64,000 bases of DNA, taken from positions 1,364,001 to 1,428,000 of the forward strand of contig NZ_CP063989.1 in the NCBI RefSeq assembly GCF_014595995.2, written 5' to 3'. The number at the start of each line of letters is the position of its first letter. Position 1 is the first letter of the stretch. Origin of the DNA: Actinomyces respiraculi (GTDB lineage: Bacteria; Actinomycetota; Actinomycetes; Actinomycetales; Actinomycetaceae). This document shows positions 1 through 7,968 of the stretch, piece by piece. Under the pieces are notes generated by a model. That model ran no database searches. It saw only the letters and a program-made list of their open reading frames with translations, and was not told the origin of the DNA. A program made the translations under genes and the position numbers.

Positions 1-49
1 CCAGGCACAGTCCGACGGCGGCGGCGCGCCTGAGGCGGGAGGTCCGCAT
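1..49 (-). CDS. 5' end of a secreted or lipoprotein-like protein (partial)
   Basis: Only the first 16 codons are in the window; the gene runs off the left edge. The reading begins MRTSRLRRAAAVGLCL: three to four basic residues followed by a hydrophobic Ala/Val/Leu stretch, as at the start of a Sec signal peptide. The ATG (47-49) is preceded by AAGGAG with a 7-nt spacer, a good ribosome binding site, which is why I accept so short a fragment. An AT-rich run (TATATATA near 101-108), unusual here, lies upstream and may belong to its promoter. The function cannot be told. Confidence 0.5.
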   Translation of the reverse strand, partial: MRTSRLRRAAAVGLCL

Positions 50-150
50 GAGGGGGCTCCTTATGTCGGGAATACCCACACACTATCCGCCGGAAGTCAT
101 ATATATACACTCCGGTGGGGTTCTCGACCCCGTTGTGAGGGCTTTCACGC

Positions 151-167
151 GCCTGCCGACGGCAGGC
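151..167 (-). terminator. hairpin downstream of glnA
   Basis: GCCTGCC and GGCAGGC form a perfect 7-bp stem around a 3-nt loop, 39 nt past the glnA stop codon. There is no T-tract, as is usual for high-GC actinobacterial terminators. It probably ends glnA transcription before the next minus-strand gene. Confidence 0.5.
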
Positions 168-205
168 AGCCGGTCCGGGTCACGAGGGCCCGCACCGGCC
201 GAGGC

Positions 206-1630
206 TCACAGGTCGTAGTACAGCTCGAACTCGTAGGGGTGCGGGCGCTGACGGATCGGCGCCAGCTCGTTCTCACGCTTGTACCGGACCCAGGTCTCAA
301 GGAGGTCCGGCGTGAATACGTCACCCTCGGCGAGGTAGTCGTTGTCCGCCTCCAGGGCCTCCAGGGCCTCATCGAGGCTGCCGGGCAGCTTCTCGATGTC
401 GTGGTACTCCTCGGGCGCGAGCTCGTAGAGGTCCTTGTCGATGGGCTCGCGGGGCTCGATCCGGTTGCGGATGCCGTCGATGCCCGCCATGAGCACCGCG
501 GCGAAGGCCAGGTAGGGGTTGCTTGAGGGGTCCGGCACCCGGTACTCCACCCGCTTGGCCGTGGCGGAGGAGCCGGTGACCGGGATGCGGATGCAGGCCG
601 AGCGGTTGCGAGCCGAGTAGACGAGGTTGACCGGCGCCTCGAAGCCCGGAACCAGGCGGCGGTAGGAGTTGACCGACGGGTTGGTGAAGGCCAGCAGGCT
701 CGGGGCGTGCGTGAGGATACCGCCGATGTACCACCGCGCGAGGTCGGAGAGCTGGCCGTAGCCGCGCTCGTCGAAGAACAGGGGCTCCCCGTTCTTCCAC
801 AGCGAGTGGTGCGTGTGCATACCCGAGCCCGCCTCACCGAAGACAGGCTTGGGCATGAAGGTTGCCGTCTTGCCAGCCTGGTAGGCGACGTTCTTGATGA
901 CGTACTTGAACGTCATCATGTCGTCACCGGCCGCCAGCAGGGAGTTGAAACGGTAGTTGATCTCCTGCTGGCCCGCGGCGCCGACCTCGTGGTGGGCGCG
1001 CTCGACCGCCAGCCCGACCTCCTGGCACACGCGCACCATCTCGTCGCGCAGGTCCGCGTTCTGGTCCGTGGGGCCGACGGGGAAGTATCCGCCCTGGAAC
1101 GCGGTCTTGTAGCCCTTGTTGCCGCCCTCCTCGACGCGGTCGGTGTTCCACGAGGCCTCGTCGGAGTCGATCTCGTAGAAGGATCCGCGCGGGCTGGAGG
1201 CGAAGCGCACGGAGTCCATGAGGTAGAACTCCGCCTCCGCCCCGATGTAGCAGGTGTCCGCGATCCCGGTCGAGCGCAGGTGGGCCTCGGCCTTGGCGGC
1301 GATGGAGCGTGGGTCGCGCGAGAAGACCTGGTCCGTGAAGGGATCGACGATGGAGGCCGTGACCACCAGGGTCTTCATCGTGCGGAAGGGGTCGATGAAG
1401 GCCGTGGTGACGTCCGGGATGAGCTTCATGTCGGACTCGTGGATCTCGGTGAAGCCCCGGATGGAGGAGCCGTCGAACATGAGCCCCTCGGTCAAGGCCT
1501 CGGGGTTGAAGGCCTCGGCCGGGATCGTGAAGTGCTGCATGACCCCGGGCAAGTCGCAGAAGCGGACGTCGAGGATCCGCACGTCCTCCTTCTCGATGTA
1601 TGCCTGAGCCTCTGCTGCATCCTGGAACAT
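206..1630 (-). CDS. glnA: Glutamine synthetase, type I
   Basis: Makes glutamine from glutamate, ammonia and ATP in the cytoplasm; the main ammonium-assimilation enzyme. The 474-residue product has the normal GSI length. Visible signatures include [10 protein letters not shown] near residue 51 (N-terminal beta-grasp region), the GAEAEFYL catalytic strand near 130, the ATP-binding stretch around [16 protein letters not shown] (261-276) and an Arg-rich substrate loop near 340-350. Tyr402 in LYELAPEE matches the adenylylation site of the GSI-beta subfamily, so activity is probably controlled by GlnE. The start at 1630 was chosen because GGAGGA lies just before it; an in-frame upstream ATG at 1696 has no such site. 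Four GlnR-like boxes lie upstream. Gene order glnA - DUF4191 - lipA - lipB matches other actinobacteria. Confidence 0.97.
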   Translation of the reverse strand: MFQDAAEAQAYIEKEDVRILDVRFCDLPGVMQHFTIPAEAFNPEALTEGLMFDGSSIRGFTEIHESDMKLIPDVTTAFIDPFRTMKTLVVTASIVDPFTDQVFSRDPRSIAAKAEAHLRSTGIADTCYIGAEAEFYLMDSVRFASSPRGSFYEIDSDEASWNTDRVEEGGNKGYKTAFQGGYFPVGPTDQNADLRDEMVRVCQEVGLAVERAHHEVGAAGQQEINYRFNSLLAAGDDMMTFKYVIKNVAYQAGKTATFMPKPVFGEAGSGMHTHHSLWKNGEPLFFDERGYGQLSDLARWYIGGILTHAPSLLAFTNPSVNSYRRLVPGFEAPVNLVYSARNRSACIRIPVTGSSATAKRVEYRVPDPSSNPYLAFAAVLMAGIDGIRNRIEPREPIDKDLYELAPEEYHDIEKLPGSLDEALEALEADNDYLAEGDVFTPDLLETWVRYKRENELAPIRQRPHPYEFELYYDL

Positions 1631-1711
1631 GGGTCCTCCGTGTCGGGTGGTCGGCGGGCAGGGTAAGCCGCTCGGGCTCGGCACCGCATGGCGCAACCGT
1701 AGGGCAGGGCG

Positions 1712-1749
1712 GTGTCACCAACGTGCCGCGCATGTGTCCTGAGTGTTTC
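1712..1749 (-). promoter_or_regulatory. candidate GlnR operator of glnA with a -10 box
   Basis: On the minus strand four pentamers GAAAC, GACAC, GGCAC and GACAC occur with exactly 6 nt between each, an 11-bp period. GlnR boxes in actinobacteria follow GTnAC-n6-GAAAC repeats, so the invariant G..AC pattern and spacing fit. A TACGGT -10-like hexamer follows at 1701-1696, about 30 nt from the array centre, consistent with activator geometry. The spacing and match are seen; the regulator is inferred. Confidence 0.5.
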
Positions 1750-1782
1750 GTGCGTGTCGTCGCCGGCCTGCCGGCGGACACG

Positions 1783-1818
1783 AGGAGGGCCACCGCCCCT
1801 CGGGGTGGTGGCCCTCCT
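1783..1818 (-). terminator. strong hairpin terminator after the DUF4191 gene
   Basis: A 17-bp stem (1783-1799 with 1802-1818, one G-U pair) with a 2-nt loop, located 32 nt past the stop codon at 1851. It separates the lipB-lipA-DUF4191 transcript from the glnA promoter region. The rest of 1631-1850 holds the glnA leader, the GlnR-like array and a small CGCCGG hairpin at 1761-1776. Confidence 0.75.
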
Positions 1819-1850
1819 GCTCGTATGGGAGCCGGACGCTCCGTGTCCCA

Positions 1851-2573
1851 TCAGTGCCCGCGCATCGCGCGCCGGTCCGGGCGCGCACGCAGCGGGTCGA
1901 TGCCCTTGGGGATCGGCAGCCCCTTCGCGCTGAGCGAGGTCAGTCGCTTGGCGACCTGGGAGATCTCGGCGTCGGTGAGCTTGACCGGCTTGGTGGGTAG
2001 ACGGCGCAGCGTGCGCTGCAGGTCAATGAGACGGGTCTGGCCCTCCTGCGTGCCGACGTTGATGACGTGCACGGGCACTGTGGACAGGATGCGCTGGAGG
2101 GTACGGGTCTCCTCGGCGACCATCTTCCGAGTCCGGTCCTTGGGGCCCTCGACGACGAGGACGACGCCGGGGCGGCCGACCATGCGCCACACGACGTCCT
2201 GCGTGCTCGGGTTGACGGCCACAGGCGTCGACTCGATGTACCAGCCGCGCCCCACCTGGTCGAGGATCGCCTTGGCGGCTCCGGGCATGCCCTCGATCTG
2301 GGTGTAGGAGGCGCGCCGGGTCAAGAAGCTGAGCAGGAGCAGGTCCAGCATGAGGGCGGTCATCAGCCCCATGATGATCCAGTAGATGAAGGACTGGCTC
2401 GTCAGGATGGCCAGCAGCACCGACAGGCCCAGGCCGACGACGAGGACGCCGACCAGTGCCCAGCCGACCCAGGGGAAGGTCCGGCGGGAGATCGTGTAGG
2501 AGTCCTTGAGGTTCTGGACGTACTGCCCGAAGCGGCGCTTCTTGGCGGCGGCGGGGCTGTGGGTGCTGCTCAC
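1851..2573 (-). CDS. DUF4191 family membrane protein
   Basis: 240 residues. A basic N-terminus is followed by two hydrophobic segments at about residues 36-58 and 62-80, then a soluble alpha/beta C-terminal half containing a GRPGVVLVVEGP strand. This layout and its position directly after lipA are those of the actinobacterial DUF4191 family (Rv2219-like), whose function is unknown. A GTG at 2573 was chosen because the protein then begins MSSTHSPAAAKK and a weak GGTGG lies upstream; the longer ATG reading from 2606 adds an unlikely Cys/Trp-rich leader. Probably cotranscribed with lipB and lipA. Confidence 0.8.
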   Translation of the reverse strand: MSSTHSPAAAKKRRFGQYVQNLKDSYTISRRTFPWVGWALVGVLVVGLGLSVLLAILTSQSFIYWIIMGLMTALMLDLLLLSFLTRRASYTQIEGMPGAAKAILDQVGRGWYIESTPVAVNPSTQDVVWRMVGRPGVVLVVEGPKDRTRKMVAEETRTLQRILSTVPVHVINVGTQEGQTRLIDLQRTLRRLPTKPVKLTDAEISQVAKRLTSLSAKGLPIPKGIDPLRARPDRRAMRGH

Positions 2574-2618
2574 GATGGTCCACCATAGCCGACACGCGGC
2601 GCACAACCACGACCTCTG

Positions 2619-2648
2619 TGGCCCTCGCAGGGGTGCAGCCCCGAGGGG
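2619..2648 (-). terminator. possible bulged hairpin between lipA and the DUF4191 gene
   Basis: CCCTCG and CGAGGG enclose an inner GGG/CCC stem in the 79-nt gap between lipA and the downstream gene. It could attenuate read-through or protect lipA mRNA. There is no T-tract, so it is weakly supported as a terminator. Confidence 0.3.
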
Positions 2649-2652
2649 CGGC

Positions 2653-3702
2653 TCAGGCGCTTGCCGCGACCGCCTCGGGCTCGTGGCCGGTCAGGCCCCT
2701 GGCCACGAGGGAGGCCGCCTCCTGACGGGCGGTGCCCTCCTGGGCCAGGGCCGCCATCTCAGCCGGGATGGGGCGGCCCTTGGCCTTCATGGCGCGGCTC
2801 CACAACATGCCGGAGCGGTAGGAGGAGCGCACCATCGGACCGCTCATGACGGCCGGGATCCCCGCCTGCTCCGCGAACTCGGCGAGCTCGAGGAACTCCT
2901 GCGGCTTGACCCACCGGTCGATGGGGTGGTGAAGCTTGGAGGGGCGCATGTACTGCGTGATGGTGAGGATGTCGACCTTGTGGTCGACGAGGGCACGGAT
3001 CGCGTCCTCGGTCTCCTGACGGGTCTCACCCATCCCGAGGATGAGGTTCGACTTCGTCAGCAGGCCGGCGTCGGAGGCCTGCTCGAGGACGGACAGGGAG
3101 CGTTCGTAGGAGAAGGCCGGCCGGATGCGGTGGAAGATGCGGGGCACGGTCTCGAGGTTGTGGGCGAAGACCTCAGGCTGTGAGGAGAAGACCTCTTCGA
3201 GGGCCTCACGGTTGCCCCTGAAGTCCGGCACGAGCAGCTCGACGCCGCAGCCGGGCAGCTGGGTGTGGATCTGCCGGGCGACCTCGGCGTAGAGCCAGGC
3301 GCCGCCGTCGGGACGGTCGTCGCGGGCGACTCCGGTGACGGTGGCGTAACGCAGCTGCATCTCGGCGACGGAGGCGGCCACGCGCCGGGGCTCGTCCTCG
3401 TCGTAGGCGGTGGGGCGCCCGGTGGCGATGTCGCAGAAGTCGCACCGGCGCGTGCAGATCTCGCCGCCGATGAGGAAGGAGGCCTCGCGGTCGTTCCAGC
3501 ACTCGTAGACGTTGGGGCAGTTCGCCTCCGCGCACACGGTGTGGAGCTTCTTCTCCTTCACCATGCTCCGGACCTCCTGGTAGGTCTCGGAGACGACGGC
3601 CTTGGTGCGCAGCCACTGGGGCTTGCGCTCGATGGGGGTCTGCGCGTTGCGTGCCTCCACACGCAGGAGCCGGCGGCCCTCGGGCGCGATCGTGCTCGTC
3701 AC
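2653..3702 (-). CDS. lipA: Lipoyl synthase
   Basis: Radical SAM enzyme that inserts two sulfurs into octanoyl groups on lipoyl domains. Two cysteine sets are visible: C57-x4-C62-x5-C68 (auxiliary 4Fe-4S cluster) and C83-x3-C87-x2-C90 ([11 protein letters not shown] cluster). The C-terminal RSSYRSG stretch carries the conserved serine that ligates the auxiliary cluster. The 349-residue length is normal for actinobacterial LipA. The GTG at 3702 was chosen because GAGGAGAGCACC precedes it; the longer frame to 3768 adds a non-conserved leader. lipB lies 88 nt upstream on the same strand. A natural substrate, the two-lipoyl-domain E2, is encoded 3 kb away. Confidence 0.96.
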   Translation of the reverse strand: MTSTIAPEGRRLLRVEARNAQTPIERKPQWLRTKAVVSETYQEVRSMVKEKKLHTVCAEANCPNVYECWNDREASFLIGGEICTRRCDFCDIATGRPTAYDEDEPRRVAASVAEMQLRYATVTGVARDDRPDGGAWLYAEVARQIHTQLPGCGVELLVPDFRGNREALEEVFSSQPEVFAHNLETVPRIFHRIRPAFSYERSLSVLEQASDAGLLTKSNLILGMGETRQETEDAIRALVDHKVDILTITQYMRPSKLHHPIDRWVKPQEFLELAEFAEQAGIPAVMSGPMVRSSYRSGMLWSRAMKAKGRPIPAEMAALAQEGTARQEAASLVARGLTGHEPEAVAASA

Positions 3703-3790
3703 GGTGCTCTCCTCGTCTCGGCGAACTTCCCCGATCCTATGCCTCACGAACCGGGATATAGGACTCACGACCTACGCCCTGGGCGTGGGC

Positions 3791-4483
3791 TCACGTGGCG
3801 TCCGCCACGAGCGGGGACAGATGGCGCTCGAGCGCCGCCACGACCTCGTCCGCCAGGTCCGCGGCTTGCAGACGGGTGCCCGTCTCCACTGCGAGGGAGG
3901 TGACTCCGGCGTCGTCGATCCCGCAGGGCACGATCCGATCCAGAGCGAAGGCCGCCAGGTCCGGGCTGACATTGAGGCCGATACCGTGCATCGTCACCCC
4001 GCGGGCCACGCGCACGCCCAGGGCGCAGACCTTGCGCTCGGCGCGTTGGCAAGCGTCCCGCGCCTCACGCTCGCCCGGAACCCACACGCCCGAGCGGCCC
4101 TCCACCCGCACCGCCTCGACGCCGCGGTCCGCGCAGACCTCGATGACGGCCTGCTCCAGCGCGCGGACGTAGCGGATGACGTCAATGGGGCTGGTGAGCC
4201 GGAGAACCGGGTAGACGGTGAGCTGACCGGGACCGTGCCAGGTGGTCTTGCCGCCCCGGTCGACGTCGATGACAGGGACATGACCGGGCTCGACGAAGGC
4301 GCTGGCGGGCCGCTCCCAGGAGTGGGTGCGCCGACCGACGGTGTAGACGGCCTCGTGCTCCAGGACGATGACCGAGGACGGCCGCTCACCCGCCACGACC
4401 GCGGCGTGGACCTGGCGTTGCAGGGCCCAGCCCTCCTCGTAGGGGACCAGGCGGGAGCCGAGGTCGACGTCGATGCGCTGCAC
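3791..4483 (-). CDS. lipB: Octanoyltransferase
   Basis: Transfers octanoate from acyl carrier protein to the lipoyl-domain lysine, the step before LipA. The 230-residue protein shows the conserved GGKTTWHGPGQLTVYP motif, the catalytic Lys in ERKVCALGVRV and the active-site Cys in RIVPCGI. The GTG at 4483 was chosen: it has GGTGGGGG upstream and starts next to the conserved IDVDLG strand, whereas the longer frame (to 4615) adds a Pro/Arg-rich tail unlike the family. Probably forms an operon with lipA and the DUF4191 gene. Confidence 0.94.
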   Translation of the reverse strand: MQRIDVDLGSRLVPYEEGWALQRQVHAAVVAGERPSSVIVLEHEAVYTVGRRTHSWERPASAFVEPGHVPVIDVDRGGKTTWHGPGQLTVYPVLRLTSPIDVIRYVRALEQAVIEVCADRGVEAVRVEGRSGVWVPGEREARDACQRAERKVCALGVRVARGVTMHGIGLNVSPDLAAFALDRIVPCGIDDAGVTSLAVETGTRLQAADLADEVVAALERHLSPLVADAT

Positions 4484-4560
4484 GCCCCCACCATAGGCCG
4501 CTCGCCCGGGCGCCCGGACCAGGGGCGCGGCTCGGGACCTGGGGGACAGGCGGAGGGGAG

Positions 4561-4569
4561 TTATCCACA
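4561..4569. promoter_or_regulatory. perfect DnaA-box consensus in the lipB/pseudokinase gap
   Basis: TTATCCACA, the classical high-affinity DnaA box, lies in the divergent promoter gap 4484-4620. No second clear box was noticed next to it, so it is not an origin. It could be a DnaA-responsive site or chance, although it is AT-rich in a GC-rich gap. Confidence 0.35.
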
Positions 4570-4620
4570 GGGGAGCCGGGTCCACTGGCCCCGGAGCACC
4601 GCCTGCGCAGAGCATGGGGC

Positions 4621-6171
4621 ATGAGCGCAGCAGAGCCCACCGCCCACCCCGCCTCCCGGCTCACCTCGGGCGGCTCCCGCAGCTCCCGCCGGGCCGCCTC
4701 CCGGGGCACCCGCCGGGCCACGAGCCGAGGTGGGGTGGGTGCGGGCCTACGCCGTCGGCCACCCCAGATCGGCACCAGGTCCGACGACGACCACCCCTCG
4801 GGACTCGACGCCCCCACCCGCCACGCCCTGGCGAGTGCCGGCATCGACGTCGGCGCACCGCTGGGCCCGGCCCTGGCCGGCGGCGCGCTGCGTGCCGTGG
4901 ACGCACGCGGCCACCACATCGTCCTGCGCGTGGTCAACCTGCCGCCGGGACGTGTCGGCACCCGCCTGCTTGCCCGTCTGGCGGATCTGCGCGAGCTGCG
5001 CCACCCAGCGCTCGCTGCGGTCCGCGAGGTCATCGCCCTGCCAGGGGATCGCGCAGCGGTGACGAGCGAGCTCATCGAGGGCGCTGACCTCGCCGTCGTC
5101 CTCGGGGCGCGCGGCAGCCTCACCCGCTCTGAGGGGGCCCGGGTGCTTCAGGACGTGGGCTCGGCCCTCGCCTGCCTGCACGGGGCCGGGCTGGCCCACG
5201 GGGACCTGTCGGCCTCGAACGTCATGGTGAGCACCGGGGGAGGGGCAGTGCTCATCGACCTCGTGAGCGAGCTGACCCAGAGCGGGACGCCTCCCTGGGC
5301 TGCGCCCGAGCGCGAGTCGGGAGGGCCGGCGACGCCCGCCTCCGACGTCTACTCACTTGGCATGCTGCTGCGCTCGTGCGCTGAGGGCGGGGCGCTGCTG
5401 GGGCAGGCGCTCGAGCGGGTGCTCGGCGATGTGCTCGTCACCGACCCCGAGGCCAGGCCCCGTGCGAGGACGTTGGCGGCGCGTGCGCCGGAGATCGCCC
5501 GGCCCGGCGTCATCGAGCTGCCCGACGGTGCTCGACTCGCCGCTGGCGCGCTCAGAGCGGCGGCAGCGACTCCGACCCGCACGCTCACCAGCCGCAGTGC
5601 CCACCAGCGTGCGCGCGTGGGCCGGGCAGGCAGGCCTGCGGCTCTGTCTCGGCGGGTTGCCGCCAGGATGCTGGCCGCGGTGCTGCTGCTTGCCGTGGGC
5701 CTGGCCGGTGCGTGGGCTCTGCATGTCACCGCTGCGCGTGAGGGGCCTGTCTCCGGTCCGCAGGCGTCGGTCGCGGAGGCGGTGGGGGCCGACGAGCTCA
5801 CGAGGATCGTCGTCGGGCTTGTCCGGGCGCGTGATGAGGCGATCGAGGCCGGCGACGCCCAGGCGCTGGCGGCGACGAGTGTCCAGGGCTCCAGCGCCGC
5901 GCAGGCCGATGCCGCGATCCTGGCCGCCCTTCAGGCCTCAGGTGAGCACGTCGAGGGGCTCGAGACCCGGGTGAGTGACATTGTCAGCGTTGATGCGCAG
6001 GACCTTCCCGACGGCGCTGTGGCGGTGGCGCTCATCCGTACCCAGTCAGCAAGCGTGCGGGTGGGGGCGGACGGGAACCGCCGGACGGTCCCGGCGCAGC
6101 AGCCCCAGCGGGTCGTGCTTGTTCTCCTGCCGGATCCGTGGCGGGTACTGGAGGTCCGCCAGGCCGGGTGA
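4621..6171 (+). CDS. Membrane-anchored protein-kinase-like protein (probable pseudokinase)
   Basis: 516 residues. An Arg/Ser-rich, probably disordered N-terminus (1-60) leads into a Hanks-type kinase fold (about 75-290), then a linker, one transmembrane helix (about 351-370) and an extracytoplasmic domain. The kinase landmarks are degraded: the beta3 Lys position reads VLRVV (Arg103), HRD reads HGD (193-195), and DFG reads DLV (213-215). The catalytic-loop Asn200, APE (228-230) and DVYSLG (242-247) remain. I read this as a pseudokinase or very weak kinase sensing something outside the cell. The lipoate cluster is divergent and sucB convergent, so the gene looks monocistronic. The ATG at 4621 has no strong Shine-Dalgarno. 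Confidence 0.72.
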   Translation: MSAAEPTAHPASRLTSGGSRSSRRAASRGTRRATSRGGVGAGLRRRPPQIGTRSDDDHPSGLDAPTRHALASAGIDVGAPLGPALAGGALRAVDARGHHIVLRVVNLPPGRVGTRLLARLADLRELRHPALAAVREVIALPGDRAAVTSELIEGADLAVVLGARGSLTRSEGARVLQDVGSALACLHGAGLAHGDLSASNVMVSTGGGAVLIDLVSELTQSGTPPWAAPERESGGPATPASDVYSLGMLLRSCAEGGALLGQALERVLGDVLVTDPEARPRARTLAARAPEIARPGVIELPDGARLAAGALRAAAATPTRTLTSRSAHQRARVGRAGRPAALSRRVAARMLAAVLLLAVGLAGAWALHVTAAREGPVSGPQASVAEAVGADELTRIVVGLVRARDEAIEAGDAQALAATSVQGSSAAQADAAILAALQASGEHVEGLETRVSDIVSVDAQDLPDGAVAVALIRTQSASVRVGADGNRRTVPAQQPQRVVLVLLPDPWRVLEVRQAG

Positions 6172-6205
6172 GACGGCCGACGGGCGCAACCCGCCGGGTA
6201 CGCGA

Positions 6206-6247
6206 GCGGGCCGGGGCGCACCCGCAAAGGGTGCTGTCCCGGCCCGC
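6206..6247. terminator. bidirectional terminator between the pseudokinase and sucB
   Basis: GCGGGCCGGG pairs perfectly with CCCGGCCCGC (10 bp), with an inner CACCC/GGGTG stem and a GCAAA loop, followed by CTTT. It sits between convergent stop codons, so it can serve both genes. Confidence 0.8.
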
Positions 6248-6268
6248 TTTCGCGCCGTCAGCGACTCG

Positions 6269-7942
6269 TCACAGGCCGAGCTCGCCGGCGAAGTCGCCCT
6301 CCTCGAGACGCTTCTTGACCGTCATGAGGTAACGCGAGGCGTCGGCACCGTCCACCAGGCGGTGGTCGTAGGAGATCGCCAGGTAGCACACGGAGCGGAT
6401 GGCGATGACCTCGTTGCCCTCGGCGTCCTTGATGACGCGCGGCTGGCGCTGGATGGCACCCAGGCCGAGGATCGCGACCTCCGGCTGGTTGATGATGGGC
6501 GTGTCGAAGAGCGCGCCACCAGAGCCGGTGTTCGTGATCGTGAAGGTCGAGCCGGACAGCTCGTCCGGGTTGACCTTGTTGTCACGGGTGCGGCCGGCCA
6601 GGTCGTTGATGCGCTTGGCCAGGCCGGGGATGTTGAGGTCGCCCGCGTTCTTGACGACGGGGACGAGCAGGCCGCGAGGCGTGTCGACGGCGATGCCGAT
6701 GTGCTCGACGTCGTGGTAGGTGACCTCTTTGCCGTTGATCGAGGCGTTGAGCTTCGGGTGGGCCTTGAGGGCCTCCGTGGCGGCCTGGACGAAGAAGGGC
6801 AGGAAGGTGAGCTTCGTGCCGTTCTTGGCAAGGAAGTCGTTCTTCGCACGCGCGCGCAGGGCGGCGATACGGGTGACGTCCACCTCGACCACCGTGGTGA
6901 GCTGGGCGGAGGTCTGCAGCGAGTCGATCATGCGCTCGGAGATGACCTGACGCAGGCGGCTCATCTTCTGGGTCGTGCCGCGCAGCGTCGTGTCGACCAC
7001 GGGCTTTGAGGCGGCGGGAGCGGCGGTAGCCGCAGCGGGGGCAGCGGCAGCCGGCGTCGCCGCAGCAGCAGCCTTGGCAGCCTCGAGGGCCTCGGCGGCC
7101 TTTTCGACGTCCTGCTTGCGGATGCGACCACCAACGCCCGTGCCGGTGACCGTTGTCAGGTCCACGCCCTTGTCACGGGCGAGCTTGCGCACGATGGGCG
7201 TGACGTAGGCGGCGGAGGCGACAGCGGCGGCAGAGGGAGCGGCAGGCTCGGCGGGTGCAGTGGGTGTCGGCTCGGCGGCGGCCGGGGCGGCGGGCTCGGG
7301 CTCCGCGGCGGGAGCCGGAGCGGCCGGGGCAGCGCCGGTGGAGGCCTCAGAGGGGTCTCCGATGACGGCCAGGACGGTGCCGACCTCGACGGTCTCGTCC
7401 TCGGCGACACGGATCTCGAGGATCGTGCCGGACACGGGGGCGGGGACCTCGGTGTCGACCTTGTCGGTGGCGACCTCGAGCAGTGGCTCGTCGGCCTCGA
7501 CGGTGTCACCCACGGCCTTGAGCCAGGAGGAGACGGTTCCCTCAGCGACGGACTCGCCCAGAGCGGGCATCGTCACCTTAGTGCCCGAGGCGCTGCCGGA
7601 CGGGGCAGCGGCGGGCGCGGGCTCCGCGGCGGCGGCCGGGGCGGCGGGCTCGGGCTCCGCGGCGGGAGCCGGAGCGGCCGGGGCAGCGCCGGTGGAGGCC
7701 TCAGAGGGGTCTCCGATGACGGCCAGGACGGTGCCGACCTCGACGGTCTCGTCCTCGGCGACACGGATCTCGAGGATCGTGCCGGACACGGGGGCGGGGA
7801 CCTCGGTGTCGACCTTGTCGGTGGCGACCTCGAGCAGTGGCTCGTCGGCCTCGACGGTGTCACCCACGGCCTTGAGCCAGGAGGAGACGGTTCCCTCAGT
7901 GACGGACTCGCCCAGAGCGGGCATCTTCACGGATTCGGACAT
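6269..7942 (-). CDS. sucB: 2-oxoacid dehydrogenase E2 (dihydrolipoamide acyltransferase), two lipoyl domains
   Basis: Core acyltransferase of a pyruvate/2-oxoglutarate dehydrogenase complex. 557 residues: lipoyl domain 1 (about 4-78, lipoyl Lys43 in ATDKVD), Ala/Pro linker, lipoyl domain 2 (about 122-196, Lys161), a second linker, a peripheral-subunit-binding domain ([14 protein letters not shown]...GGRIRKQDV) and the catalytic domain ending with the [12 protein letters not shown] active site. The two lipoyl domains plus linker are nearly identical even in DNA (7273-7570 and 7627-7924). The start at 7942 leaves GAGGA 9-10 nt upstream; the ATG at 7951 lies too close to that site. lpd is 26 nt upstream in the same operon. 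Whether the acyl group is succinyl or acetyl cannot be told; actinobacterial E2 is often shared. Confidence 0.93.
   Translation of the reverse strand: MSESVKMPALGESVTEGTVSSWLKAVGDTVEADEPLLEVATDKVDTEVPAPVSGTILEIRVAEDETVEVGTVLAVIGDPSEASTGAAPAAPAPAAEPEPAAPAAAAEPAPAAAPSGSASGTKVTMPALGESVAEGTVSSWLKAVGDTVEADEPLLEVATDKVDTEVPAPVSGTILEIRVAEDETVEVGTVLAVIGDPSEASTGAAPAAPAPAAEPEPAAPAAAEPTPTAPAEPAAPSAAAVASAAYVTPIVRKLARDKGVDLTTVTGTGVGGRIRKQDVEKAAEALEAAKAAAAATPAAAAPAAATAAPAASKPVVDTTLRGTTQKMSRLRQVISERMIDSLQTSAQLTTVVEVDVTRIAALRARAKNDFLAKNGTKLTFLPFFVQAATEALKAHPKLNASINGKEVTYHDVEHIGIAVDTPRGLLVPVVKNAGDLNIPGLAKRINDLAGRTRDNKVNPDELSGSTFTITNTGSGGALFDTPIINQPEVAILGLGAIQRQPRVIKDAEGNEVIAIRSVCYLAISYDHRLVDGADASRYLMTVKKRLEEGDFAGELGL
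7273..7570. repeat. 298-bp direct repeat, copy A (lipoyl domain and linker in sucB)
   Basis: By eye it matches 7627-7924 with a single mismatch (C/T in the Ala/Thr codon of the GES[V]xEG stretch), offset 354 bp = 118 codons. It encodes most of lipoyl domain 2 and the following linker. Near identity at silent sites implies a very recent duplication or ongoing gene conversion. Confidence 0.95.
7627..7924. repeat. 298-bp direct repeat, copy B (lipoyl domain and linker in sucB)
   Basis: Partner of 7273-7570; encodes lipoyl domain 1 and its Ala/Pro linker. The copies lie in frame (354 = 3 x 118), so recombination between them would add or remove exactly one lipoyl domain without breaking the gene. 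Confidence 0.95.
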
Positions 7943-7968
7943 TGGAGTCATTCCTCTTCTGCGGTTGC

